Under the pieces are notes generated by a model. The model saw only the letters and a program-made list of their open reading frames with translations, made no database searches and had not been told where the DNA came from. A program made the position numbers and the translations under genes. A DNA stretch of 64,000 nucleotides from positions 47,316,894 through 47,380,893 of the forward strand of contig JAJLRJ010000005.1 in NCBI GenBank assembly GCA_024195265.1, read 5' to 3'. Origin of the DNA: Dendrophyllia cribrosa (lineage: Eukaryota; Cnidaria; Anthozoa; Scleractinia; Dendrophylliidae). Position 1 is the first letter of the stretch. Each line of letters begins with the position of its first letter. Positions 24,227 through 35,300 of the stretch are shown here, in pieces.

Positions 24227-24544
24227 GCGTTTTTTTGGGAGAATCCGAAATTGGATTTGTGATCTCGGATCATATGGAGTTTTCATGACCAAAAAAACGA
24301 AAAATCCTAAAACGGATCGTTTAACGTAAAAAAACCGTTGGTATGCAAATGAACCTATTTTGACTCGCTTGTGTTTATCAGCCTGCTCGACAAATAGTTT
24401 TCAAAATATAAGCAATAAAATCTTACCTGAATTGCCCATGATATGAAATCGCGGAAGAAACAAAACAGCGAACGGAACGAGTAAATTTGCACGAAAGACC
24501 GCTTGTCAGATGTCCTTTTTTCGAATCCATTCCCAAAAAAACGC
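24227..24544. mobile_element. MITE with GCGTTTTTTTGGGA ends
   Basis: Perfect 14-bp inverted termini (24227-24240 and 24531-24544), with further imperfect pairing inward and no coding content. Family not determined. Confidence 0.55.
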
Positions 24545-24549
24545 TCAGA

Positions 24550-24843
24550 TCACGAATCTAAAATTCGGATTTGGATTTGATCCGAAGAATCATGTAATAA
24601 GGGAGGTGGAGGAACATTGTTTAAACCAGTAGCGTCGGAGGAGCCAGCGGGTGGTGGAATAGCGTGCTCAAATTCGTGAATTCGTTCGGCGAGACGCGCC
24701 TTTGAGCCAGTTGTCACGAGATGGCGAGCTGAAGCTAACAACACCAAGCTCTGGCGTGGTAAAGCCAACAGTTGGCCAACCTCCATGGATGTCGGATTGA
24801 CTGTACTGGGAATACGGCGACGATTTCTGGTTGCACGAGGCAT
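24550..24843 (-). CDS. SAP-domain fragment, probably TE-derived
   Basis: 97 aa. After a basic N-terminus (MPRATRNRRRIP), residues about 22-56 fit a SAP motif (LLALPRQSLVLLASARHL...GSKARLAERI), a short helix-extended loop-helix that binds DNA. The proline-rich tail runs out without a further domain. It starts about 100 bp from the divergent hAT transposase fragment and ends against a MITE, so it is probably the first exon or relic of a transposon-borne gene rather than a host gene. Confidence 0.45.
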   Translation of the reverse strand: MPRATRNRRRIPSTVNPTSMEVGQLLALPRQSLVLLASARHLVTTGSKARLAERIHEFEHAIPPPAGSSDATGLNNVPPPPLLHDSSDQIQIRILDS

Positions 24844-24942
24844 GCTTCAGTCCAGTGAAAAAACGAACGAACCTACAAGGGAAAATAGATAGCGTGTCTA
24901 GCGTGCTACTAGTACAAAGACTGGTGCATAAAAAGCCGGCAC

Positions 24943-26733
24943 ATGCACGTTATGAGAGCAACCTGTTTCCAAAGAGTCATCGACAATTATGACGCATTGT
25001 TAAAGATATGGAATGATTGCCTTGAAACAAGACTAATATCAGATGTTCGTGGTAGAATTGTTGGATGCCAAGCACAGATGAAAAAGTTTGACTTTTTCTT
25101 TGTATTAAATCTGAGTCAGAGGATTTTCTCCCATACAGACAATCTATCAGAGACCTTACAGAAAGCCGGCATGTCAGCCACCAGTGGACCACACAATGCC
25201 AAACTGACGAAGGATGCCCTCAAGAAGATTAGAAATGATGCCTGTTTTGCAACTTTTTATCAAACAGTGCTGCGCAAAAAGCAGCTTCATACTTCTATCA
25301 CGGAGCCTGAAGTACCAAGAGACAAAAGAGCTCCTAGGAGATTCGAGGTTGGAACTGGAACGCCTTCGTTTCCTGTGACTCCTGAGCAAGTATATCGAAG
25401 AATTTACTTTGAAGCACTAGATTTGATAGTGTCGTCCATTGAAGAACGTTTTGATCAGCCTAGTTTCAAAGCATATGCAAATATGGAGTCTCTTCTGATA
25501 GGTGTTTTGAACTCGCAAGACGTATCCTCACAAATGGACTTCATGACAGAAAATTATGCTGACGATGTAAGAACGTATAACTAGTGTATCCAAAAGATAG
25601 TAATTGCTGCGGTAAATTTGTTGTAATAATGCTGTTTTATCGCCTCGCTGGTATTACAAAATTTTCTCTTTCGTTTTTTGAGGGAAAGCAAAGCAAATGT
25701 AACCGGGATGAATCGACGAAAACTCCAGCTGATAAGACTAATTTTGTTTTGTAATTCACGCATCAAGTTCTTGCAATGTCTGTAGAATATTGTTGAGCAA
25801 AGGACGCGTTCACCACGAGGAAGGTGTGAAAATTTAGGTTTAACTTAATTATTGATAATGAATATATGTTGCGTTACTAGCTAGCCGTATCGTGTTCGCG
25901 TCTCCACGCGCTCAGCTCAGGTTTCGCGTCCCCACGCGCTCAGCTCAGTCTCATCGACCGCTGTCGGAGTGATTTCAAAATAAATTTGTCTTTTATTCTG
26001 TACAATCTTCGAAAATCTTTGCTATCCAACGGTCCTATCACCATGCCTCACAGTCCTCGCTCAACTCGCGGTAGTCTTCGACACTTCAGTTCCGATTACG
26101 ACTGGTACATGTTGGACCAAAATATTACAAATCTCGCAGCCAACAGCTTGAAGCAGCAAGCGAGGCTATTGTTCGTGGCGCAGTGAATTCTGGCCCAAAA
26201 TGTGTGCGTGGCGCAGTGAATTCTGGTAAAAAGCGATCAAATCGAGATTTTTCGTAGCTTATATTTTTTTCTCATATATTTCTCTTAAATCCTGATTATG
26301 TTGCTGCTCACTCGCTACGCTCGTTCCGCAGCAATTAACTGGATATCTGTTTTCCCAACTCGAAATTTTGAAAGTTTTGATCAAGGATGAACAGATTAAT
26401 TGCTTTGCCGATGTTATGAAAGCGGTTAAGAGTCTTGCTGATCATGAGAGACACATGATATGTGAGGTTATTGTAATTTGTAAACTCCTGTTGGTGAATC
26501 CTGCAACAAGTGCTACAGGTGAAAGGTCGTTCTCCATGGCAAGGAGAGTGAAAACGTGGTTGCGTGCGAACATGAACCAACAACGTTTTAATAATGTGGC
26601 TTTATTGCATACCCACAAGGCAAGAACAGATAAAATTCGGCTTCTAGATGTAGCGAATGAATTTGTCCAACGAAATGAAAACCGTTTTCGCAACTTTGGT
26701 AAATTTACTGATTTAGATTTGTCAATGTGCTAA
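24943..26733 (+). pseudogene. hAT transposase (ZMYM1-like), interrupted
   Basis: Two collinear pieces. 24943-25584 (213 aa) carries the central region typical of ZMYM1/TTF-type hAT transposases (AQMKKFDFFFVLNLSQRIF, then PRDKRAPRRFEVGTG). About 26341-26733 holds the C-terminal hAT dimerisation domain (NPATSATGERSFSMARR, then KTWLRAN). Between them lie about 750 bp of unrelated, non-coding DNA (about 25585-26336). There is no N-terminal zinc finger or full catalytic frame, so the copy is inactive. Strand and order are consistent with one ancestral gene. Confidence 0.75.
25601..26337. mobile_element. Insertion splitting the hAT gene
   Basis: Bounded by a 12-bp inverted pair (TAATTGCTGCGG at 25601-25612 and its complement at 26326-26337). 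It contains a short direct duplication (CACGCGCTCAGCTCAG near 25905 and 25935) and a duplicated GGCGCAGTGAATTCTGG. No ORF of note. The target duplication is uncertain (TAACT occurs on both sides), so the exact ends are tentative. Confidence 0.4.
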
Positions 26734-26839
26734 AAAGTAATTATTGGGATTTTCCTTGTGTTTGATGTTTTGTTATTGTAGTTCAAATTTGGTGGTATTT
26801 ATTAGCCTGATAAATAATAAAATAATTCACTGCGTCTGG

Positions 26840-27000
26840 TATATTGGGATGCATTTTTAGCCATTCTGGAAGCATTTATTATAAAAATTTTCCGGGGGAC
26901 CATGCCCCCGGACCCACCTAGACGGCTAGCGCCTGCGGCGCGCGTAACAAATGCCCATGGCATTTGATTTAGCCCCCCCCCCCCCCCCCCCAATCGAAAA
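26840..27000. repeat. TE tail with GGGGGACCATGCCCCCGG and poly-C
   Basis: A GC-rich palindromic block (about 26893-26915) is followed by a C tract (about 26972-26991). The same type of CATGCCCCCGGA block next to a G tract occurs at 44830-44890, so both are probably remains of one non-autonomous family. Confidence 0.45.
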
Positions 27001-27009
27001 TATGCTGCG

Positions 27010-27085
27010 CGGTCCCTGATACCTGTGACCAATCCTCCATGATCTAGTCGGATGCTCTACCACTGAGCTACTATAACTCTGTGGC
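27010..27085 (-). repeat. tRNA-derived SINE relic
   Basis: On the minus strand GTAGCTCAGTGGTAGAGCAT is a clear tRNA D-arm/A-box, followed by an anticodon-stem-like CCGACTAGATCATGG. The B-box is degenerate and the acceptor stem does not close, so it is not called a functional tRNA gene. Confidence 0.45.
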
Positions 27086-27217
27086 GAGCAGGGGTGAAAT
27101 GTGAGCTTTGACTGGAACCGCATCGCGCGGTCACACAGCCAAATAACTTAACACGTGACTCATAACTGGTAACATTAGAATAAAACACAAGATTGTAAGT
27201 GATAAGAACGATTGACA

Positions 27218-27354
27218 TGGGCACTAAGTGCTGATAAAGATACCAAGATAATGCGGTTGATAGCATCCATTATTTGGATATCGACTTCACTGGAATGTTT
27301 CTAACGCATATGCCGATTAAATAGCGCCTCTGTGGCCAAGATATGTTGACAGTC
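27218..27354 (+). repeat. Conserved head of the minisatellite element, copy 1
   Basis: Direct repeat of about 30254-30392 with few differences, running up to the same junction with the 19-bp array. This shows that the arrays are carried inside a dispersed element. Confidence 0.7.
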
Positions 27355-28044
27355 CACAAGTAGGTACATACTCCACATGTAGGTACATACTCCACATGTA
27401 GGTACATACTCCACAAGTAGATACATACTCCACAAGTAGGTACATACTCCACAAGTAGGTACATACTCCACAAGTAGGTACATACTCCACATGTAGGTAC
27501 ATACTCCACATGTAGGTACATACTCCACAAGTAGATACATACTCCACAAGTAGGTACATACTCCACAAGTAGGTACATACTCCACATGTAGGTACATACT
27601 CCACAAGTAGATACATACTCCACAAGTAGGTACATACTCCACATGTAGGTACATACTCCACATGTAGGTACATACTCCACAAGTAGGTACATACTCCACA
27701 TGTAGGTACATACTCCACATGTAGGTACATACTCCACATGTAGGTACATACTCCACAAGTAGGTACATACTCCACAAGTAGGTACATACTCCACAAGTAG
27801 GTACATAGTCCACATGTAGGTACATAGTCCACAAGTAGGTACAAACTCCACAAGTAGGTACATACTCCACAAGTAGGTACATACTCCACATGTAGGTACA
27901 TACTCCACAAGTAGGTACATACTCCACATGTAGGTACATACTCCACATGTAGGTACATACTCCACATGTAGGTACATACTCCACAAGTAGGTACATACTC
28001 CACAAGTAGGTACATACTCCACAAGTAGGTACATACTCCACATA
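27353..28044 (+). repeat. 19-bp minisatellite, 36 copies
   Basis: The unit is TAGGTACATACTCCACAAG. One position is A or T in a mixed order (CACAAGTAG or CACATGTAG), and a GATAC variant recurs at copies 4, 10 and 14. Because 19 is not a multiple of 3 and no stop occurs, all three minus-strand frames are open for over 700 nt. These are not genes. Confidence 0.95.
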
Positions 28045-28045
28045 C

Positions 28046-28395
28046 TCACATATATGTTACATATATGTGACATATATGCCACATATATGTAACATAATTA
28101 TATGCCACATATATGTGACATATATAGGAATTTGGGACTCATGTTGCATATATGCCACATATATGTGACATATATATGTAACGTATATGTTCCATATATG
28201 TAGAACATATGTAACATATATATGTGGAACATATATGTGACATATATATGTAACATATATGTTCCATATATGTAGAACATATGTAACATATATATGTGGA
28301 ACATATGTGACATATATATGTAACATATATGTTCCATATATGTAGAACATATGTAACATATATATGTGGAACATATATGACATATATGTGTCACA
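28046..28395. repeat. ACATATATGT palindrome array
   Basis: Repeats of (A)CATATATGT spaced by GAC, TAC, GGA or CAC, partly organised as a unit of about 65 bp. It directly follows the 19-bp array. A shorter version follows the second array (30705-30772). Confidence 0.85.
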
Positions 28396-28443
28396 CATGT
28401 ATACTATATATGTGCAGGTCCAAATGTTTATATAGCCAGGCAA

Positions 28444-29180
28444 ATTAAAACTTACACTAATTTACAGTTGCAGAGGTAAAATTAGCTGAGAATATCATTT
28501 CAGAGCTACACGTAGGCTAAAAAGACTTTTGCATGCAGTACATTAACATACCTGTGACCAATCCGAAAAGTTTGTAGGACTAAAAATTCTTACCTTTTAT
28601 GGCCATGCATGCCATTCTTAATTTCACATGCTGATCTTTTTTGAAGGAGTAATAAAAAACATCGGGAAGCCTGCAATTTGAAAGCTACCCACATGTACAG
28701 CAAGAAAATTCTTATAGACATGGTTGCTTCAAACAAACAAAATATATTTTTCCTCCTAACAAGACGAATTGATGTTTACAATTATTAAAACCATACAAAT
28801 CAGCTACATCAAATTATATTGCTTTAGTTATTAAGTTTTGTGACAAATATTTTATTTTCCTTTGTTTTTGTGGGTATGGTTAATAATGATATTTAGTATG
28901 AGTTTGATACCATAAAGGAAAATAAAAATGAACCATGCAAGGATAAAACTAAACCAACACTTGGTTAAATTTACAGGTCACAGTTAAATAATTGTTTAAT
29001 TTAAACAAACATACATGCATAACTTTTTTTCCCGATTACTGATTTTCTCAATTTCTGATATATAAGGAAAATATATTTCATAAAGGATTAGGATTTGTAT
29101 GGGAAGAACAACTTTTGCTACCCAGTCATGCTTTAGTGATTTTCTATACAAATCCTTGTAAATTTTGTAATTTTTAAACT
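28444..29180. other. Intergenic, nothing recognised
   Basis: AT-rich with no supported gene. Short minus-strand ORFs lack any domain. Confidence 0.5.
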
Positions 29181-29250
29181 GTACATACTCCACATGTAGT
29201 TACATAGTCCACATGTAGGTACATACTCCACATGTAGATACATACTCCAC
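29181..29250 (+). repeat. Small isolated copy of the 19-bp minisatellite
   Basis: About 3.5 units with the same A/T variants as the large arrays. A flanking sequence (TTTTGTAATTTTTAAACT) occurs on both sides, suggesting insertion or local duplication. Confidence 0.75.
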
Positions 29251-29292
29251 ATTTTGTAATTTTTAAACTTTCAAAATCTCTGTCTTTTTTAA

Positions 29293-30010
29293 GGTTACAG
29301 TGTACCTCCGGGAATGTCTCCAGTATAACAGCTCTAGCGTCTTAAGATTACACTTAATATACCTAAACCCAGATATCAAATTAAAGCTTATAGAGCTGGC
29401 TATCGAAATATGGAAACCATTTGGTGATAAAATGAATTGTCAGTTTTTGTTACGACGTCTAATTTCGAACGTCCGAATCAGCTTTAAAACGCTATAACTC
29501 AAAGCGATTATTGTATTTTGCTAATTTGATTTATTCTCGGGTTTGCGGACACGAAGCACTAAAAAAACCTGTCGGCGATTTCCCATATTCAATTGCAGTG
29601 AAAAGTTATAGAACATTTTCGAAAAAAGGGAGAAACCAAATTGAAGTGATCGCACGGAAATGGCTCTTGACGAAAAAGTTTTCGGAAATAAGAAATTCGC
29701 CGACATGGTTTTGTTGATTGTATGTTTGCCTAGGTTGTGTCCAAATTTGAGGAAAGTCGAACAAATTCCCTTTGAGTTGTAGCTCTTTAAAGTGTCCCCT
29801 ACAAGCGAAAAATTAACTTTGAGAAAACAGCGCTTAGAAAAACATATCGCTTCATAAACAAACTCCGCCCACAAAAGTTATACCGTCATTTCTCCGTCAA
29901 TTTTCACCATTTTTCGATAATTTTTTTTTGGATGAAAGTTCATTCTGTAAACTTTATTTTGACGCCAAAAAAATTTCAATAAATTTTCGATCTGAAGGTA
30001 CACTGTAACC
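29293..30010. mobile_element. TTAA-type non-autonomous transposon
   Basis: 718 bp with termini GGTTACAGTGTACC (29293-) and the exact complement at 29997-30010, flanked on both sides by TTAA (29289-29292 and 30011-30014). TTAA duplications point to piggyBac or Kolobok. No coding content. Confidence 0.8.
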
Positions 30011-30253
30011 TTAATTGCGCATCACAGGCCTCAAATTTTGTGCTATGATTTATTTTTTAACTATGTTTCCATTATCCATTTCTTACAGTAATACAGCCTC
30101 CACTCCTTTCTAAAGAGATTCATGATAGAATATTATACTTGGTGGCAAGGCCTTGTTACCTCAACACAAAACCTTTTAATTTATTAACAGTCAAAACCTG
30201 CACAAAATCTAACCATTGTACATTGTGCATTGGTCTAAAAATTGGGTTGCATG

Positions 30254-30395
30254 GATGGGCACTAAGTGCTGATACAGATGCCAAGATAATGCGGTTGATA
30301 GCATCCATTGTTTGGATATCGAGTTCATTGGAATGTTTGTAACACATATGTCGATTGAATAGCGCCTCTGTGGCCAAGATATGTTGACAGTCCAC
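30254..30395 (+). repeat. Conserved head of the minisatellite element, copy 2
   Basis: Direct repeat of 27218-27354. Confidence 0.7.
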
Positions 30396-30685
30396 AAGTA
30401 GGTACATAGTCCACATGTAGGTACATACTCCACATGTAGGTACATAGTCCACATGTAGGTACATACTCCACATGTAGGTACATACTCCACAAGTAGGTAC
30501 ATAGTCCACATGTAGGTACATACTCCACATGTAGGTACATACTCCACATGTAGGTACATACTCCACATGTAGGTACATACTCCACAAGTAGGTACATAGT
30601 CCACATGTAGGTACATACTCCACATGTAGGTACATACTCCACATGTAGGTACATACTCCACATGTTGGTACATACTCCACAAGTA
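30390..30685 (+). repeat. 19-bp minisatellite, about 15.5 copies
   Basis: Same unit as 27353-28044, with more of the TAGTCC variant. Again the minus strand is open in several frames. Confidence 0.95.
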
Positions 30686-30772
30686 TATCCCTTACCAAAT
30701 TTACATATGTGATATATATATGTAACATATATATGTGACATAAATGTGGCATATATGTTACATATATGTGAC

Positions 30773-31430
30773 AGAGCAGAGAGAGAATCCCGAAGAAGGA
30801 CATGGTGACGATAGAGTATGGTATGATATGGTAATGAAGCAAGACAAAATGATAGAGAAGGACGAGTCAGACGAGCCGAGGGAGCAAAACAGGAAGATAG
30901 AGGAATACAGGGGAATGCAGTGAGATCTAGAAAGGTTCCACAAGAACAGGACGAATTTTAACGCCTTAAAAAACATGTTGAGAACGTGAGTACAATTTTT
31001 TCTTCGTGTCTGGCAGTTTGGCAAAAACTTAAAATTTTATAGTTGTGGAACTAGCGATTGTTGTTGCCCTTTCTCTGCTCAGTGTGCTTTGGATATTTTC
31101 CATTTTGCTTGACAAATGAGCCCATTTTGATTTGATTTGATTTGATTTTATCTTCCAGGTGCAGTTGACAGTTGCCCTTGCAGCCTGATCGAAGATGTGT
31201 CATTTATATGCGTATTCAAAGTAACCGTAGTTTTTTTATGTCCTTGCAAAATAAAGAAATGTATTTACATTCGGCGGAACTTAACTGTAAGTCAGTGACA
31301 GAGAATGTAAATTATTTCTTCTTGGCTTGTGAAGTCTGTGAACGCACATGAGCCGCTATGGCGTTAATTGACTCTATTGTTATAACTTATATAAGGTTTG
31401 TTGGTCGTTATGTATTATTCATCTCAGCTC
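30773..31430. other. Intergenic, nothing recognised
   Basis: A short ATTTG microrepeat near 31127-31147; otherwise no gene or TE signature seen. Confidence 0.45.
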
Positions 31431-31580
31431 TCGAACTAGACTGCTAGCAGTCCCTCTCTGGATAGTCGAGCGGGAGAGCAAATACGCGATCGGCGATCCG
31501 AGCGGCGAGCGAGCGAAAAGTAATGCGAACCGAGAGGGCTCTGGGGAAGAGGCGGGAAGGGAAACAGTTCTTCTTGTCGG
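31430..31580 (+). repeat. Inverted-repeat partner of 36520-36690
   Basis: Shares AGACTGCTAGC(A/T)GTCCC, TCGAGCGGG(A/C)GAGC and GCGAGCGAAA blocks with the complement of 36520-36690. The pair flanks the 32345-36437 element at both sides and could be an older enclosing element. Confidence 0.5.
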
Positions 31581-31811
31581 TTCTTCTTTTAAAACTGAAC
31601 AGCTGAGGCAACCAGACAAATTGTCTAAAACATTTTCATTCCCACTATTAATGATTCAAAGTTTATTAGCATTCCCATATACATACATGGTATTGCCTAT
31701 TACACTAACAGATTAAACTAAACTAAATTAAAATACAGTGATTGCAGTCCTTGCTAACAGAGTGTTTCGTCTCTCTGAAGCTTCATATATTACATGTCAT
31801 CGTCTCAACTA

Positions 31812-32323
31812 CCTTATTGGTACTAATTTTCGCGGGCACTTAATTTCGCGAAAAAAAGGTCGGCATATTTCGCGGGTCTTTATTTTCGCGATTTGGGTGC
31901 AAAATTATTTTCTTAGGAAACTAATTTTCGCGAAAATGAAAAAAAAAAACATTTTATTTCGAGAATTTTACTATTTTACACTTCTTATTGCTGAAAATCA
32001 TCAACTCATAACAAAACCAAACTATATGACGATAGCGGTACAGATGAAGAGGTTCAAAGTAACACAGATAGTGAAATTTGACTGTTAAACTGTTGTTTAT
32101 CATCTGTAGGCATGTCATAGAGCTTTTACACGTTATACACAATACATGTACGTAGACATGTGTTTCTTCATTAAATTGAGAAAACAAGAAATATAGGAGG
32201 GTATTAAATTTCGCGACATTAAAGTTCGCGGGAATTTTTTTTCGCGTCGCTTTAAGTTCGCGATTTTTTTTAAATCGCGAAAATCGCGAAATTAAAGCGA
32301 CGCGAAAATTAGTACCAATAAGG
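31812..32323. mobile_element. TA-type MITE rich in TTCGCG
   Basis: Termini CCTTATTGGTACTAATTTTC and complement, flanked by TA (31810-31811 and 32324-32325), as for Tc1/mariner MITEs. TTCGCG or CGCGAA occurs about a dozen times, clustered at both ends. Confidence 0.75.
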
Positions 32324-32344
32324 TAGATGTGTCAAGATTGTTAA

Positions 32345-35300
32345 GAGCGCCTGTCTGTAAAAATCAAACATATCGCGGCAAGTGATAAAATTGGATTCTT
32401 TTGATATTTTAACGTTAGATAGACTAAGGTATAACAAAAATCACTGGATACCTTTTTCGGCCAAATATCTTTTTATTTTAAAGAAAAATACAGAAAGCGA
32501 AAATCCGTTAAAATCGCCATTTAAGGCGGAAAATTATTGCACAACTTTGACAGTCTCGCTTACAAAAACAAGTAGCGCTACGGCATTTAAAACATGAAAA
32601 TCGTATTTTGCAATCTTTAGCTATCTAGAAGAGTGATTTATGGAATTATTATGTTGTTCTTTGCGTGCAAAATAATTTTATTTCGAAGACATATATTTTA
32701 CTTCTTTAAAAGTACCTCGTAAACAAAACAATTTTTCACCATGTGCTAAACCTTCAAACGGATTAAGTTTCTGCTGGTTAATTTTCATAAAGATGATCTC
32801 AAGGTTGCCGTAAAAATTTCCTTGGGCAAATGATTCAGAGCGACGCGAGAGCATTTCAAAGTTCGTTAAAATTAAGAGTAATTTGACCTTTATACGAGGT
32901 CAACAATCAATTTGCGGGTCACACAAATATTCTAACTTCTGCTTCTGTGTTAACCCATTATGAAATTAAAATAGCCACATTGAAAAACATTGAAATTTCC
33001 TTACCTCATTTGCGGTAGAAGACAGATTCAGAGACCATTTTTGTGTATAAATTCCTTCTTTGTTCATCGTATTTTTAATTTATAATGTCCGATGCACGCC
33101 GACGGCGGACTGCCATGCAAGGTCGCACGCAAACCTCTGTTAAACTTTCGACACATTTCAGCATTAAGGCGTCTTATTTAAAGGCTTATTTAAAATGTTC
33201 TTCGGTTTGAAGTTAACGGATAGATAAATCTAATCACTGCTTGAGAAGTACTGAATGAACAAACATCTGAAACATGTCGGGCCGTTTACATGTAAGCCGT
33301 GATCGTGACGGCAGTTATTTGTGTCGTCACGCAATGCAGCTGTTCTTCGGCATTTTAGCGGGGTAGGGGTAGGGCTAAAGTATGGAGGGGCATTCTGGAC
33401 TAAAATGAAATTGGATCGGATCCCATATTATTCCATCGGATCCTCCATTCCATCGGATCGTACCCTGTAATGGAATTGGATCGGATCCCATATTATTCCA
33501 TCGGATCCTCCATTCAATCGGATCGTACCCTGTATGGAATTGGGCCTGAGGGGGATTCAAGTCAGGGTTTATATACTTTCCACAAAACAAATAATGGACA
33601 AAAAGAAGAAGAAGATCGCGATTATCTTATAAGGCGCACTACTGGTGTGCTGAGGACGGTACTACATGAACTTGAAGGACCTGCCCCTTCTGTTTCTAGC
33701 TCTGGTCGTAATAGTGCTAGTGTCGAGTCCTCAACATCGTCAACAGCGCAGCATGCAGCATCAAGCGCTGCAGATGATAATAATAATAATATGGGATCCG
33801 ATCCAATTCCATACAGGGTACGATCCGATTGAATGGAGGATCCGATGGAATAAGATAGGATCCGATCCAATTCCATTTTAGTCCAGAATGCCCCTCCATA
33901 CTAAAGAGCTGGAAAACACCGAATTTATGTCTGAAACTCTTGCAGCAGAGAAAAATAAATAGTCTTTTCAGTCACGTTTAGCACATTTAAGCGCTTTCAT
34001 TCTCTATTGCTCTACTCCGGAAAGATTATTCAGTCCTCTTTTTTTTTCGTATTGTTTTTTTCTTTTTTTTTCTTTTTATCAGAAGGATACTGTCTTCATG
34101 AAATGCAAATGGCATCACTAGCTTTTTACCTGATTAAGATCACTGTGGTATTTAGCTAGTTCTGTCCTTTTTTCGTATTGTTAATTTTTTCTTTTTATCA
34201 GAAGGATACTGTCTTCATGAAACATTATGTGAAAAAGGGAAAATCAGTCTAATATTTGCTACATGCACGGCCCCCAAAATATATCAATTTGTACAGTGCA
34301 ACTAGTGATGTAAACTTTTGTCAAACGTTACACACCGTAACTGATGTTTCCTTTGTCTCTTAATTGACCGAGAGGGAGCCTCAAAAGAGGGCTTATTTGG
34401 ATGTTTTCTACTTGTCAATAATCTTACTGTGAGTTTGGGTTACCTGTGGTTCGTGGGGCCATTTACCTCGCTCGTGAATTCCGTCGATGATATGTACCAT
34501 AGATGTGAGGGGGGGGGGGGGGGGAGAGGCGAGAGGGAGGGGGGGGGGGGGGGGGGAGTCTCACTGCCCTACTTCAAATTCATGTCATGCCTTAATTCAG
34601 AACCATTTGTTGCATTTGTCGGTGTTACAAACTAAGTAAACGTACCTAAGTATTTTTTTTGGCAGTAGCAAAATAATTAGAAACCCGCTCAGATTTTAAA
34701 GTTGATAACGAGAGAATATCTAAAAATTGAAGAACTCACTAAGTTTAATACAGTATCGCCAATTGTCGAGAAGAAAAATAAATACTGTTTAAATAATGCA
34801 GTTGACAAAAAAGTAAACACTACCTGGTTTTGCTAATTACCTAGTGCCTTCACTTGAAGGCGGCGCTAAAGTGCATGTTTTTGTACATCAAAGATTCGAG
34901 TTCAGTTCTAGGTATTACACAAAAATGGAAGGCACTTGTTCGTTTAAGTCCTTTGTTGGTGGAGTTTGTGGTTATGACATTCGCGATCGAAAGCGTGGAA
35001 CGGAAATTGTCCCTTAACTTTCGCGCACAAAGATGAGAGACTGAGATGAGATCGAACTTATTTTATGTCGAGCAGCGTTGTTTACTAGAAATGTAAAGGA
35101 AGTAGTTGTAAACTAAAGTTGTCGAATTTAGTTCAGTGGCGCGGATCTAGGGAAGCGGCCCCTTTCCATTCCTTTTTTGGCGAAGAAAAAGACTCGAGGG
35201 ACCGAACTTTTTTTCAGGACCATTTTCACTCCCCCTCCCACCCCCTCTCCTTATGAGCAAGCTGGATCCGCAACTGGAAATTTATAGTGAAAAAGAGATC

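Noticed and set aside
27010..27085. Functional tRNA gene
   Set aside because: The A-box is good but the B-box is degenerate and the acceptor stem does not pair.
27353..28044. CRISPR array
   Set aside because: Units are contiguous with no unique spacers, and the context is eukaryotic with no cas genes.
27270..28082. Three overlapping long minus-strand ORFs (235-270 aa)
   Set aside because: They are frame-shifted readings of the 19-bp minisatellite with a 19-residue period; no start context, no homology and no reason for translation.
30156..30842. Long minus-strand ORFs over the second 19-bp array
   Set aside because: Same repeat artefact as the first array.
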